Source: Burkholderia thailandensis E264 (GTDB taxonomy: Bacteria; Pseudomonadota; Gammaproteobacteria; Burkholderiales; Burkholderiaceae). Taken from it: a stretch of 64,000 bases of DNA. The DNA lies in NCBI RefSeq assembly GCF_000012365.1, contig NC_007650.1, positions 1,984,001-2,048,000 of the forward strand. The letters run 5' to 3'. Position 1 is the first letter of the stretch. The number at the start of each line of letters is the position of its first letter. A model generated the notes under the pieces. That model did not search any database. It had not been told where the DNA came from and saw only the letters and a program-made list of their open reading frames with translations. The position numbers and the translations under genes were made by a program. Below are positions 47,401 through 55,157 of this stretch, one piece after another.

Positions 47401-47952
47401 CACAAGATCGGCGCGATTGCCGCCGATGACGAAATGCTCCGCGTAGTTGACGCCGACGAGATCGCTGAACTCGCGCAGCGTGTCGCTGCCTCGATAAATC
47501 GAGGCCGGGCCGAGCACCGCGAGCATGAAGCCGGGCTCGCACGCGCGCGCCATCGAAGCGGCCTGATCGATGAGCCACGCGACGATCTCCTGCGCCGGTG
47601 CGACTTGCGCGAGCGCGGCCGCGACGAAATCGCCGAGGCTCGAGCCGAGCACGATGTCCGGTTGCGCGCCGCGCGCCTGCAGCGTTCTCGCGAGCGCGTA
47701 CTGCACCGCGAACAGCGCCGGATGCGTGACGTGCGTGTCGTCGAACGGCTCGCCCGCGCGCGCGTCGCGGCCATACAGACGCGCGACGAGCGACGTCCCC
47801 GTCTTGTCGCGCGTCACTTCGTCGAACCGGTCGACGTGATGACGGAACGTCGGCTCGGACTCGTACAGCGCGCGCCCCATTCCGACGTACTGGCTGCCTT
47901 GCCCCGAAAACATCCAGACGATTCTGGACGGGCCGAATGCATCGCGCCGCAT
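44449..47952 (-). CDS. thaF: trans-acting AT-AT-ER protein
   Basis: 1167 residues in three parts. Residues 1-340 are an acyltransferase-fold domain whose nucleophile motif is GSSLG (Ser105, with Ser instead of the usual His before it), as in acyl-hydrolase or proofreading ATs. Residues 343-640 are a malonyl-CoA-type AT with GHSLGEY (Ser429) and the malonate-selective GAFHS. A Pro-Ala linker coded by a perfect hexanucleotide repeat follows. From about 725 to the end is a PfaD-type flavin enoyl reductase (AGGMVHGI, GVAGGIGTP, ILTGSINQC). The protein should load malonyl on all ACPs of this locus, clear stalled acyl groups, and reduce enoyl intermediates in trans. It starts 6 nt after the phosphopantetheinyl transferase stop. 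The name is from recall. Confidence 0.93.
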   Translation of the reverse strand: MRRDAFGPSRIVWMFSGQGSQYVGMGRALYESEPTFRHHVDRFDEVTRDKTGTSLVARLYGRDARAGEPFDDTHVTHPALFAVQYALARTLQARGAQPDIVLGSSLGDFVAAALAQVAPAQEIVAWLIDQAASMARACEPGFMLAVLGPASIYRGSDTLREFSDLVGVNYAEHFVIGGNRADLVRVEAALAREGVVFHRLPVRFGFHSRNVAPVVPWLHAREANLSCRAPTIPWASCTAGGIVEAPTARFLTRIAIDPLRFQEAARAIEQTGSPDTLHWVDLGPSGTLANFARRLGVPNDRLHVVMGPFGDDARALGRVSNLHASNARPAGAPAAPVSEGVSMHAFLFPGQGSQVKGMGAALFARFPDRMRLANEILGYDLAALCIENPDNRLGQTQFTQPAMYVVNALAYLARREDDAGAPAFVAGHSLGEYSALFAAGAFSFEDGLRLVKKRGELMSAARDGGMAAVLGLDEARVAEILALSDLRGIDIANLNAPTQIVIAGPADEIRRAQQWFEQGGCYAYVVLPVSGAFHSRMMRDAQREFERFIAPFDIGAPGIPVIANVTGRPYRGDEVRRGLVEQIASPVRWVDTIRYLSEQGVERFAEIGTGTVLTDLLRKILPQKAGASGAAARPQAGAASAVAASAPPRPTGMADAQPPAASPARAATAASTMPPASASASASAPAPAPAPAPAPAPAPAPAPALAPAFARAPASTSTNGIAPAARVEQLGCPEFKRRFGLKYAYVAGGMVHGIASVRMVVAMAKAGMKGYFGTGGLSLDAIRDAVRAIRGALPAGEPYGMNLLSGRLEEATVDLYLREGVTSVEAAAYMHVTPALARFKLAGLSVDRDGATVSAHKILAKVSRPEVATAFMSPIPEKFLERFVRDGVISDAQARAARAMPVADAVCVEADSGGHTDMGAMPALLPAIRRLCADIAGERGYRDKVPVGVAGGIGTPEAAAAAFVLGADFILTGSINQCTVESGISDVVKDMLQQINVHDTDYAPAGDMFELGAKVQVLRRGVFFPARANRLYELYKQYDSVDDLPDAVRRQLEDKYFGKSLAEVYADCERYYPADEIERARGNPKQKLALIFRWYFGFATRAALAGNEADKVNFQVQCGPALGAFNQWVRNTALENWRNRHVAEMAARILQDAADLLSRRYLSMVGR
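45841..45930. repeat. in-gene hexanucleotide repeats, (TGCCGG)10 then TGCGGA x4
   Basis: Ten perfect TGCCGG units at 45841-45900 are followed by four TGCGGA units to about 45924. On the coding (minus) strand they give a Pro-Ala linker and an Ala-Ser linker between the malonyl-AT and the ER domain. The unit is a multiple of three, so copy-number change would lengthen or shorten the linker without a frameshift. Confidence 0.95.
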
Positions 47953-47958
47953 CGCTGA

Positions 47959-48756
47959 TCAGACGCAGCACGCGTCGTGCGCGAAACGCAGATCGGGCGA
48001 GCGGCAAACGACGCTCGCCTGCAGCGGCCGCGCGCCGTCCGTCGCCCCGGCGCGCACGAGCTCGATCGAGCACGCGCCGCCCGAGGCGTCGACGGCCACG
48101 GCCACGCGATACCGTGCGTCGACCGCGAAGGCGCCGAACGCCCATGCGTGCGCGTGAGCGTCGGCCTGCGCGACGTCGCGAAACCGCACGATCCGATCGT
48201 CACGCCACACGAAGCGACAGTCCGCGAGCGGCTTGGCGAGCCCCAAACCGATGGCCTTCAAGTACGCCTCCTTCAGCGTCCACGTCTCGATGAAGCGCGC
48301 GAATCCGTCAGCGGCGGCGTGGATCGCCGCCTGCTCGATGTCGCTGAAGTATTGCGCGGCGATATCCGCATAGCGCGCACGCGCGATCGACGCGTCCTCG
48401 ATATCGACGCCGATCCGCATGTCGAATCCGACCGCGATCGCCACGCCGCCATCGCAATGGGAAAGATTGAATTGCAGGCGGGCGTCGCGCGCAAGCGCGG
48501 GCTTGCCGAACCGATTGCGGACGAACGAAACGTCCGACGCGGGCACGCCGGCGTAATGCGCGAGAATCTCGCGCAACAGCGAATGCGCGATCACGTAGTC
48601 CCGCTTGTTCGGAAAGAACAGGAATTTCTCCGCGCGCGCGGCTTCCTCCTCGGACAGCGCGGCGGCGAATCGCGCGAGCTCGCGCGCGTCGATCGCATGC
48701 GTGCGCGCAACGAAAATCAGCACGTGCCTTTCGCGCGACAATTCCGGGAAATCCAT
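47959..48756 (-). CDS. Sfp-type 4'-phosphopantetheinyl transferase
   Basis: 265 residues with the three family motifs: FNLSHC (residue region about 93-98), GVDIED (metal-binding Asp/Glu) and WTLKEAYLKA. It moves the phosphopantetheine arm of CoA onto the serines of the ACP and PCP domains, making the PKS and NRPS active. It is the first gene of the leftward biosynthetic block, with the AT-AT-ER gene 6 nt after its stop. The start at 48756 follows an AAAGGAAGAG purine run, though the spacing is long (about 10 nt or more). The upstream region is AT-rich and holds palindromes, so the operon promoter probably lies there. Confidence 0.93.
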   Translation of the reverse strand: MDFPELSRERHVLIFVARTHAIDARELARFAAALSEEEAARAEKFLFFPNKRDYVIAHSLLREILAHYAGVPASDVSFVRNRFGKPALARDARLQFNLSHCDGGVAIAVGFDMRIGVDIEDASIARARYADIAAQYFSDIEQAAIHAAADGFARFIETWTLKEAYLKAIGLGLAKPLADCRFVWRDDRIVRFRDVAQADAHAHAWAFGAFAVDARYRVAVAVDASGGACSIELVRAGATDGARPLQASVVCRSPDLRFAHDACCV

Positions 48757-49298
48757 CCGATCGATTCTCTTCCTTTAATGGCACGAGCGAATGGAATATC
48801 CCGCTCATTCACGCGACGCCGAAGAATGCCAATTTGACTGGGGCTATCCTACGAATCGCAACGAGCGCCTTCAAGTGTAAAAATACACAGTCGATCGAAG
48901 GTGAAATTTCACAAAATAGCTGATAAATCCGTGCCCGCTCCGGGCATTCGTTGTGCAATCCTCCCGTATCGCGCGGTGCGGCAGACGCCCGCTCTCCGTC
49001 GACGGCAGAGGCGGGTCGGAACATTCCTGTTTTTCCTTCCGTGCAATTTGAACAACGCGATCATTTTCGATTCGTCGAATTGTCCGGCCGCATTAATTTG
49101 GCCGACAAATCCATTGCCATTTTTTCTTCATTCTTATTCGCCCGACACAATGAGGATGGCTAAATTTGATCCGCGTCATGGAAAAGCGCGGCGAACCGAA
49201 TGATGATGCAAATCACGTTCGTCGCCGCGCGCGGCAGCGCCGCATCGCGAGACTGCGACGACATCGGACCGAATTCCACCGTAAAGGGAGCGACGAGC
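48757..49298. promoter_or_regulatory. AT-rich intergenic region between the leftward PKS block and a rightward ACP gene
   Basis: No convincing gene. The base composition is clearly richer in A and T than the flanks. It must contain the start signals for the leftward biosynthetic block and for the small plus-strand ACP gene. It holds two perfect dyads (48875-48888 and 48901-48912) and a weaker one at 49066-49079 (TTCGA-N4-TCGAA). I could not pick a -35/-10 pair or a canonical lux box with confidence. Confidence 0.6.
48868..48912. promoter_or_regulatory. pair of palindromes, candidate operator or leader hairpin
   Basis: GTGTA-AAAA-TACAC (48875-48888) is nested inside CCTTC...GAAGG (48868-48872 and 48897-48901). 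A perfect 12-nt palindrome GTGAAATTTCAC follows at 48901-48912. They lie 112-156 nt before the first gene of the leftward block. They could be a dimeric regulator site, or a hairpin in the 5' leader if transcription starts further right. Sequence only; no binding protein is implied. Confidence 0.45.
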
Positions 49299-49553
49299 AT
49301 GGACGAATGCGATTCGATGCCGGATATTCAGCGCTGGTGTGCCGACTACGTCGCCGACGCACTGGGCATCGACGCCCGCGACGTGAATCCGGACGCGCGC
49401 ATCGTCGATCTGGGATTGGGTTCGCTGCTGGCGTGCGGCATGCGCTGTGAACTGAATCGTCTGCTTCCGGACACGGCGTCGTTCGACTGGGGCGATCCCG
49501 GCTGGACGCTGCGAACGCTGGCGCGGGCGCTGAGCGCCTATGCGCACGCGTGA
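49299..49553 (+). CDS. small stand-alone acyl carrier protein, atypical site
   Basis: 84 residues (starting MDECDSMPDIQRWCADYVAD) from the ATG at 49299, chosen because AAGGGAG lies 8 nt upstream; the frame is open further 5' without a better site. It has the length and helical pattern of an ACP, with IVDLGLGSLLACGMRCELN at the attachment site: Ser is present but the preceding residue is Gly rather than the usual Asp. It is the only plus-strand gene in the biosynthetic region, and ends 7 nt from the convergent phosphoesterase gene. It may carry a starter or tailoring substrate, since the first PKS has no loading domain; that is inference. Confidence 0.8.
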   Translation: MDECDSMPDIQRWCADYVADALGIDARDVNPDARIVDLGLGSLLACGMRCELNRLLPDTASFDWGDPGWTLRTLARALSAYAHA

Positions 49554-49560
49554 GCGCGCA

Positions 49561-50322
49561 TCAATCCGACCAGATCAGCGACAACCGCCTGCGGGAAATG
49601 TGCGCCTCGGACGGCGTGCCGAGCGCGCTGTTCACGTATCGCACGCCGTCAATGGTGCGCGCCTGATTCAGATGGCTGTGGCCGAACACGTGAATGGCCG
49701 ATCCCAGCGCGCGGATCTGCCGGTCGAGCCGCCACGATCCCATGACGGGCGCAAGCGCCTTGACCCAAGCCGGCGCCATCGACGGCATCAGGTCGGCGCG
49801 CGGCAGAAAGTGCGAGCATGAGATCACGATATCGTTTCGGATATCCAAGTATTCGCGATTGTGCGCTTCCAGATGTCGCGCGACATCCGCGGGTGTCATG
49901 TCCTGCGGCCACACGCAGCGGCGATAGTCGCCCCACACTTGCAGCAGGCCGTCGGAAGGCTCGCCGAAGCTGTAGTCGTACCACGCGAGAAGCGGCACGA
50001 CGGAAACGCCGTGCGCATGGAATGGATCGACGCGCACGCCCATGCGTTGCGCGAGCTCGCGCAACGCATGCCACTTGTCGATCGACGTCGCGGCCGTATC
50101 GCGCGGCCCGAGCCACAAGTCGTGATTGCCCGGCACGAACACGACCGCCTCGAAGCGCGCGCAGAACGCGCCGAAGGCGCGTTCGATGTGAGCGAGATCG
50201 GTGGCGACGTCACCCGCCAGAATAAGGACGTCGCGCGTGTGCTCGTATCGCGGCAGCGCGTCCAGCCATCTGGCGTTTTCCGGATATTCGACGTGCAGAT
50301 CCGATATGGAGAACACGCGCAT
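49561..50322 (-). CDS. calcineurin-like metallophosphoesterase
   Basis: 253 residues with all metal motifs of the family: SISDLH (DxH, residues 6-10), LAGDV, PGNHD, a His in SCSH and GHSH near the C-terminus. These bind two metal ions and hydrolyse phosphate mono- or diesters. The substrate is not evident. Its position between AccA and the ACP gene suggests a role in the pathway, perhaps removing phosphopantetheine or a phosphate protecting group, but nothing in the sequence proves it. It starts 53 nt after the accA stop on the same strand and could be co-transcribed with it. Confidence 0.88.
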   Translation of the reverse strand: MRVFSISDLHVEYPENARWLDALPRYEHTRDVLILAGDVATDLAHIERAFGAFCARFEAVVFVPGNHDLWLGPRDTAATSIDKWHALRELAQRMGVRVDPFHAHGVSVVPLLAWYDYSFGEPSDGLLQVWGDYRRCVWPQDMTPADVARHLEAHNREYLDIRNDIVISCSHFLPRADLMPSMAPAWVKALAPVMGSWRLDRQIRALGSAIHVFGHSHLNQARTIDGVRYVNSALGTPSEAHISRRRLSLIWSD

Positions 50323-50375
50323 GTTTCGGCCGGCCGCCTATCGCGCGCGGCGCCCGACGGCGCAGCCGGATGCGC

Positions 50376-51344
50376 TCATACCGCCGTTTCGCGGAACTTG
50401 CCGTAGTGCATGAGCCGCTCGTGACGGCGAACGAGAAGCTGCTTCGCGTCGAGCGATTCGACGTTGCGCAGGCTTTCCTGCAGCACGCGCTTGAGCATCA
50501 GCGCCATTTGCTGCGGATCGCGATGTGCGCCGCCGACCGGCTCGTTCGCGATCTTGTCGATCAACCCGAGCGCCTTGAGGCGGTGCGCGGTCAGGCCGAG
50601 CGCGTTGGCCGCCTGCTCCGCGTAGTTCGGGTTCTTCCAGAGAATCGACGAGCAGCTTTCGGGCGAAATGACCGAATAGGTTGAGAACTGGAGCATGATC
50701 GACACGTCGCCGACGCCGATCGCGAGCGCGCCGCCCGAGCCGCCCTCGCCGATCACCGTCGTGATGATCGGCGTCTGAAGGCTCGCCATTTCCATCAGAT
50801 TGCGGCCGATCGCCTCGGACTGGTTGTGCTCTTCGGCGTCGATCCCGGGCCACGCGCCCGGCGTGTCGATGAACGTGAAGATCGGCAGCCTGAATTTCTC
50901 GGCGAGCTTGAAAAGCCGCAGCGCCTTTCGGTATCCCTCGGGCCGCGGATAGCCGAAATTGCGCATCGCGCGCTCCTTCGTGTTGCGCCCCTTCTGGTGG
51001 CCCACCACGACGCACGGCCGATCGTTGAAACGCGCGAGCCCGCCGACGATCGACTGATCGTCCGCATAGCTGCGATCGCCATGCAGCTCGTGAAAATCCG
51101 TGAAGATGAAATTGACGTAATCAAGCGTATAAGGCCGCGCCGGATGCCGCGCCACCTGGACGATTTGCCACGGCGTGAGCCGCTCGTACAGTTCCTTCGT
51201 CAGCTTCTCGCTGCGCGCGGACAACCGGTTGATTTCCTCGGAAAGATCGATCGCCGATTCATCCTCGGAACAACGCAGCGCGTCGATCTTCGCATCCAGC
51301 TCGCCGATCGCCTTTTCGAAGTCAAGATACGTTACGTTCGTCAT
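50376..51344 (-). CDS. accA: acetyl-CoA carboxylase carboxyltransferase alpha subunit, cluster copy (AccA-2)
   Basis: 322 residues from the ATG at 51344 (GGAG 7 nt upstream); the usual AccA length is about 320. The family core is intact: LARF...[55 protein letters not shown]. AccA pairs with AccD to move CO2 from carboxybiotin to acetyl-CoA, the first step of fatty acid synthesis and the source of malonyl-CoA. An extra copy inside a PKS cluster fits a resistant target: from recall, thailandamide inhibits AccA and its cluster encodes an insensitive copy. Two positions look unusual against E. coli AccA as I remember it: Trp165 in PGAWPG (Tyr there) and SPESCSS at 228-233 (SPEGCAS there). Confidence 0.95.
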   Translation of the reverse strand: MTNVTYLDFEKAIGELDAKIDALRCSEDESAIDLSEEINRLSARSEKLTKELYERLTPWQIVQVARHPARPYTLDYVNFIFTDFHELHGDRSYADDQSIVGGLARFNDRPCVVVGHQKGRNTKERAMRNFGYPRPEGYRKALRLFKLAEKFRLPIFTFIDTPGAWPGIDAEEHNQSEAIGRNLMEMASLQTPIITTVIGEGGSGGALAIGVGDVSIMLQFSTYSVISPESCSSILWKNPNYAEQAANALGLTAHRLKALGLIDKIANEPVGGAHRDPQQMALMLKRVLQESLRNVESLDAKQLLVRRHERLMHYGKFRETAV

Positions 51345-51672
51345 GTATTTCTCCGGCTGCACATGCAGACTCTCAGGTATTCGACGAGAATTATCGTCGG
51401 ACCGCCCACCTTTTTTTCGGCCGCTTTCGATGTTCGTTCGGGATGCGCGCATTCGCCGCGGAGGATGTCACCGATGATCGATGGCCGCGAATGCGCCGCT
51501 ATGCACGGCCGCGATACTAACACACCGCCCCGGGTTCATTGTGCGGCGCACGTCCGCTATCGCGCCGCCCCCGCCGCCCCGACGCCGCCCGCCCGACGCG
51601 ATGCCGCCGCAAGGCCCCGCCCGCCCATCCCGGCACGAGCGCCGCGCGCGCCGCGAGACGGCCGCCGACGCG
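51345..51672 (-). promoter_or_regulatory. accA-2 upstream region with a dyad over a -10-like box
   Basis: 328 nt with no gene. An inverted repeat CGACGA-N6-TCGTCG sits at 51382-51399, 38 nt before the accA start. Read on the minus strand, the dyad contains GATAAT, which could be a -10 element covered by a regulator. A second, extended -10-like TGTTAGTAT lies at 51514-51522 (minus strand), which would give a leader of about 165 nt. Neither has a good -35 partner. Confidence 0.4.
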
Positions 51673-52251
51673 TCAGGTGATCTCGTCGAAACCCGCCACG
51701 CCGCCGCTGCCGTTGATGCCCATCACCTTGCACGTCGCGCCTTGCGCCGCGATCAGCTTGCCGTCGAACGCCGGGCCTTCGAGCTCGAGAAATTCCTCGC
51801 AAAACGGCAGCCAGTAACCGGACGCGCGCCGCTTGCGCAGCAGCTTCGGCACCCGCTCGCGCAATTCGTCCGACAGCGCGTGCTCGATCCCGTCTTCGTC
51901 GTCGCGCGTATCGGCCACGAGACAAACCGTGTTGCCGTCAAGCAGCGCGTCGTGGTCGAGTATGGCCGGCACGTCGAGCGCGACGAGCAGATCGGCCTTG
52001 CGCCCGCAGACGTCGACGTCGAAACCGGCCTGCGCGACATCGATATGCGCGACGCCGCCGCGCCCCGACGTTTCGAGGCTCGACGCGATCCGGTAGCGGC
52101 CGCACGCATAATCGGCGAGACAGTCCTCCATCCACGACGACAGCTTGCGCACGTTGGGCCGGTATCCGCCGACGATCTTCAGCGAGAACCGCCCTTGCCG
52201 GCCGATGACGGATTCCACGGCCATTTCGACTCCGGGTTGTGTTTTGTTCAT
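51673..52251 (-). CDS. hypothetical protein, conserved position in the cluster
   Basis: 192 residues, mixed acidic and basic, no signal peptide or membrane segment, and no domain I recognise. It has several Cys residues (DCLADYACGRY, DVCGRK, FCEEF, TCKVMG) without a clear metal-binding spacing. The start at 52251 is 7 nt after the LuxR stop, so the two are very likely co-transcribed. An alternative ATG at 52224 has a better ribosome site (CCCGGAG 5 nt upstream) and would give 183 residues. Coupling with a regulator suggests a regulatory or accessory role. The distance from the enzymes makes a tailoring role less likely, but not excluded. Confidence 0.75.
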   Translation of the reverse strand: MNKTQPGVEMAVESVIGRQGRFSLKIVGGYRPNVRKLSSWMEDCLADYACGRYRIASSLETSGRGGVAHIDVAQAGFDVDVCGRKADLLVALDVPAILDHDALLDGNTVCLVADTRDDEDGIEHALSDELRERVPKLLRKRRASGYWLPFCEEFLELEGPAFDGKLIAAQGATCKVMGINGSGGVAGFDEIT

Positions 52252-52258
52252 CTCGCGC

Positions 52259-52975
52259 TTACACCGGAATCAGGCCGACCAGGGTCGCCTTGACCGCCGC
52301 GTGCGTCTTGTTCGTCGCCCCGAGCTTGCCGACGACGTTCTGAATGTGGAAGTTGATGTTGCGCACCGACATCTGGAGGATGCTCGAAATCTCCGACACC
52401 GTCTTTCCTTCAGCGGTCCATAACAATATCTGTCGCTCGACGAGCGACACGCGGGCGATCTCCCCGGGAATCGTCTCGTCGCGCATCAGGCTGCCGATCG
52501 TGTCGTGCGCGAGATGCGCGAGCCAGATCATTTCAGGCTCGATGTCGTCCAGTTCTTCCTGCACGATTTCCCGCGTCCCGCGAGCGAATTTCAGCGTGCC
52601 GACGGCGCCCCAGCGGTCCCGCACCGACAGCGCCCACCCATACCGGACGCCCTGATCGGACGTCTCGGCCCAAAGGCCGTCCGCCATCGATTCGAATACC
52701 TGCGTCGCATCGGCCGTCACGCCGCACGCCTGCGCGTCCGTGTCGGCGCCGCGCCCGCTGCGGTCCGCGTCGAGCACCGGCGACGCCGCGCAGGCGTTCG
52801 GGTAGTTGCTCCAGACGAACGTCCGTCGCCGGGTGATCGGGATGGGCGCCGTGAGCCGATACGCGCAAAACTGGAATCCCAGTTCCGTCCCGCGTTGCAA
52901 GACCACGTCGAAGGCATCCCCCGCGGACCTCGACGCTCGCATCCGGCGCACAAACTGTTCTCTACCCGCAGACAT
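52259..52975 (-). CDS. thaA: LuxR-type orphan transcriptional regulator
   Basis: 238 residues from the ATG at 52975, which has GTGGAG 7 nt upstream; a longer start at 53002 (247 residues) has only a weak site. The N-terminal half is an autoinducer-binding-type domain (WSNYP, then GVRYGWALSVRDRWG). The C-terminal half is a clear LuxR helix-turn-helix: VSLVERQILLW, GKTVSEISSILQMSVRNINFHIQNV, KLGATNKTHAAVKA. No LuxI-type synthase is in the window, so it is an orphan. Three of the four usual acyl-homoserine-lactone contact residues appear to be replaced after NYP (Trp by Cys, Tyr by Pro, Asp by Arg). It presumably controls the locus. From recall, the tha cluster responds to quorum-sensing mutation and its LuxR gene is called thaA. 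Confidence 0.9.
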   Translation of the reverse strand: MSAGREQFVRRMRASRSAGDAFDVVLQRGTELGFQFCAYRLTAPIPITRRRTFVWSNYPNACAASPVLDADRSGRGADTDAQACGVTADATQVFESMADGLWAETSDQGVRYGWALSVRDRWGAVGTLKFARGTREIVQEELDDIEPEMIWLAHLAHDTIGSLMRDETIPGEIARVSLVERQILLWTAEGKTVSEISSILQMSVRNINFHIQNVVGKLGATNKTHAAVKATLVGLIPV

Positions 52976-53002
52976 GCCCGCTCCACAGACTTGGTGGTTC
53001 AT

Positions 53003-55157
53003 TTCAATCCGAACGCCGCCCGCGAAGGCCGCGCTTCACCGCCACGGACGCGCCGACGTGCAGCGTCTCGCTCTCGCCCGCCGCCTTTCTCGCGACTCGC
53101 CCCGCGCGAAATCGCGCCGCCACGCGGCCGCCGCGCGCATCCGCACCGCATCCGCACCGCATCCGCCGCGCCGGCCTGCAGTTGCCGGCCAAGCGCGTGA
53201 CACGCCCGCCAGGGTGCCTCGCGCAAAATGAGATCCCGGCCCGAATCACGAAAGGCAAACCGCTCGTCGGCATGAGGCAAAGCGACACAAAAGCGCAACG
53301 TTGCATCGAAGGAACGCGCCGCGAGCCGCAAAGCACATTGCCGCAATCCGTCGCACGCCGGCCAATGCGCCGCCGGCATGACAACCTCATGCCGCGTTCG
53401 GTTGAATCCGAACACGACGACACTCCGATCGAGAATCAATTTCGCCAATCAAACGGCATTCATTTATCGCCATTCGATAATGATGCAAACGGCGACGACT
53501 CCAATACGTTGTCGATTCCGATTGGATTCGATTCCAGCGTCAAACAAAATCAATCAAATGGCGAGATTAATGCCCGACTCGATGCCTACTGCTGCAGCGT
53601 GAGACGCCATCGAATCAATCAAGCTCGCGCGACGAAACGCCCGCGATGCCGATCCGCTCGCTCGCGGAAATTCGGCCGGACAATGTTTTCGGCCCGCCCT
53701 CGACGATGAAGACTCGACGCGCCGCCCGCGCTGCCGCCTTCGGCACGAATGTCCCGCGTCGATGCGACTACCGCCGGCGTCGCCCGCATATCCCCCGCCT
53801 TCGGCATGCAATGCCGCCGCATCGCTCAATATGAACGAGCCGACGAAAGATGCGCCTCGCGCGGCCGGCCCGCACTAGTCATGCTCATGCGACATGGCCG
53901 ATGGAAGACGAAAGCCTGCCTGCATCCGGGTGCGGACACGTCCTGCCAGAAGAAGCAAGAGAACATTCCGCCCGCGCGTGGAAACGGTCCGTTCGATGCG
54001 AAAACGGACATCCGAGCGGACATCTGAGCGGCGATGCGCACGATCGCTTGCGCAGCGCTTCATGTGCGCGCAACGCGCACGCCTACGCCAAGCACATCGA
54101 AATCCGATGCCGCCCACGGGCACTGATCGGCCTCGACCGGCACGCCGCCGAACGCGAACGACTCAGCCGAGTTCAAAGCGCAGCCCCTACGGACGCCGAA
54201 CCGGGACAAGCACCGTGATAGTAAATATCGAAACTTCCACGAAAAACGCTCGCTTCTGAATCGGAACAAACTGCTATCGGAATTTTGACGAAGACGACAC
54301 GCGTCATACGGCCCTCTCTCACTTCTATTTCAACCACGCTATTTGAAGGCATGATGCATGCTTATTTTTACGTTGTCAACTTGAGCGGAATACTCGACAA
54401 ATCAGCGCTTTTTATCAACCATATCGGGTAAAGTAATCGCCCGACGACGATAAAAATGACCCTACCCATCCCCTCTCAATGATGCGGATTTTTTGATAAA
54501 AATTAATTTTTCAATCCTTACGCGACACGCAATAAAAGCCGAAAGAAAAATGATATCCAAGATGCCCGATCAAGCCGACTGACTGAAAAAAACGCTTTCG
54601 GAAAATTCCGATTTCCGGACGACGCGGATAATCCACGCTCGCCGAGCATCGTGGTGTCATGAATGTCCGTTCCATGCCGCCGCATCACGTTCGTTCGGGC
54701 GTTCGATCCTCCGCATCGATCGGACGCTCCGTTCACCGGAATCCATCGTCTGCCGTTACGGTGCCGCAGTCAAAGCGGAATCGCGAATGGAACCGGCATG
54801 CCGGGCACGCCGCCGTTCGTCGGCCGGCGGCCGCGATAGGGCGAATCGGCGGCGCTTGCCGCCGGCCGCGCGGCGCGGCATTCGCTCCGACTCGATCGGA
54901 TGATCCGAAGGCGCGCGCCGCCGCCGATGCCTATCGCTTCGAATGGTCGGAAGGCGGCGCGGCGGCGAGCGATAACGCTCGTGCGCGCCCAAATGGAAAG
55001 TGCGCATCGGGCGCGATCCGCTCGACGCGCACGCAATATCCGTCACGATGGAACCGCGATCCGAGCCGCGCGCGTCCTGGCCGGGAGAACCGCACGCTTC
55101 ACGCGCGCATGCGCCCGACGCCGACGACGCGCGCCCGTCGACGCCGCTCGAATCCGT
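53003..55157. other. long region without convincing genes, with an AT-rich pocket
   Basis: Short open frames exist on both strands but have no recognisable domains, no good ribosome sites and biased composition. About 53400-53600 and 54220-54640 are markedly AT-rich against the rest of the window; the latter contains a 14-nt palindrome AAAAATTAATTTTT at 54498-54511. Part of this region is upstream of the LuxR gene and should hold its promoter. I saw no insertion-sequence ends, tRNA or attachment site. Confidence 0.55.

Noticed and set aside
52980..53450. Lux box upstream of the LuxR gene
   Set aside because: I searched by eye for a CTG-N10-CAG type dyad and found none that was convincing.
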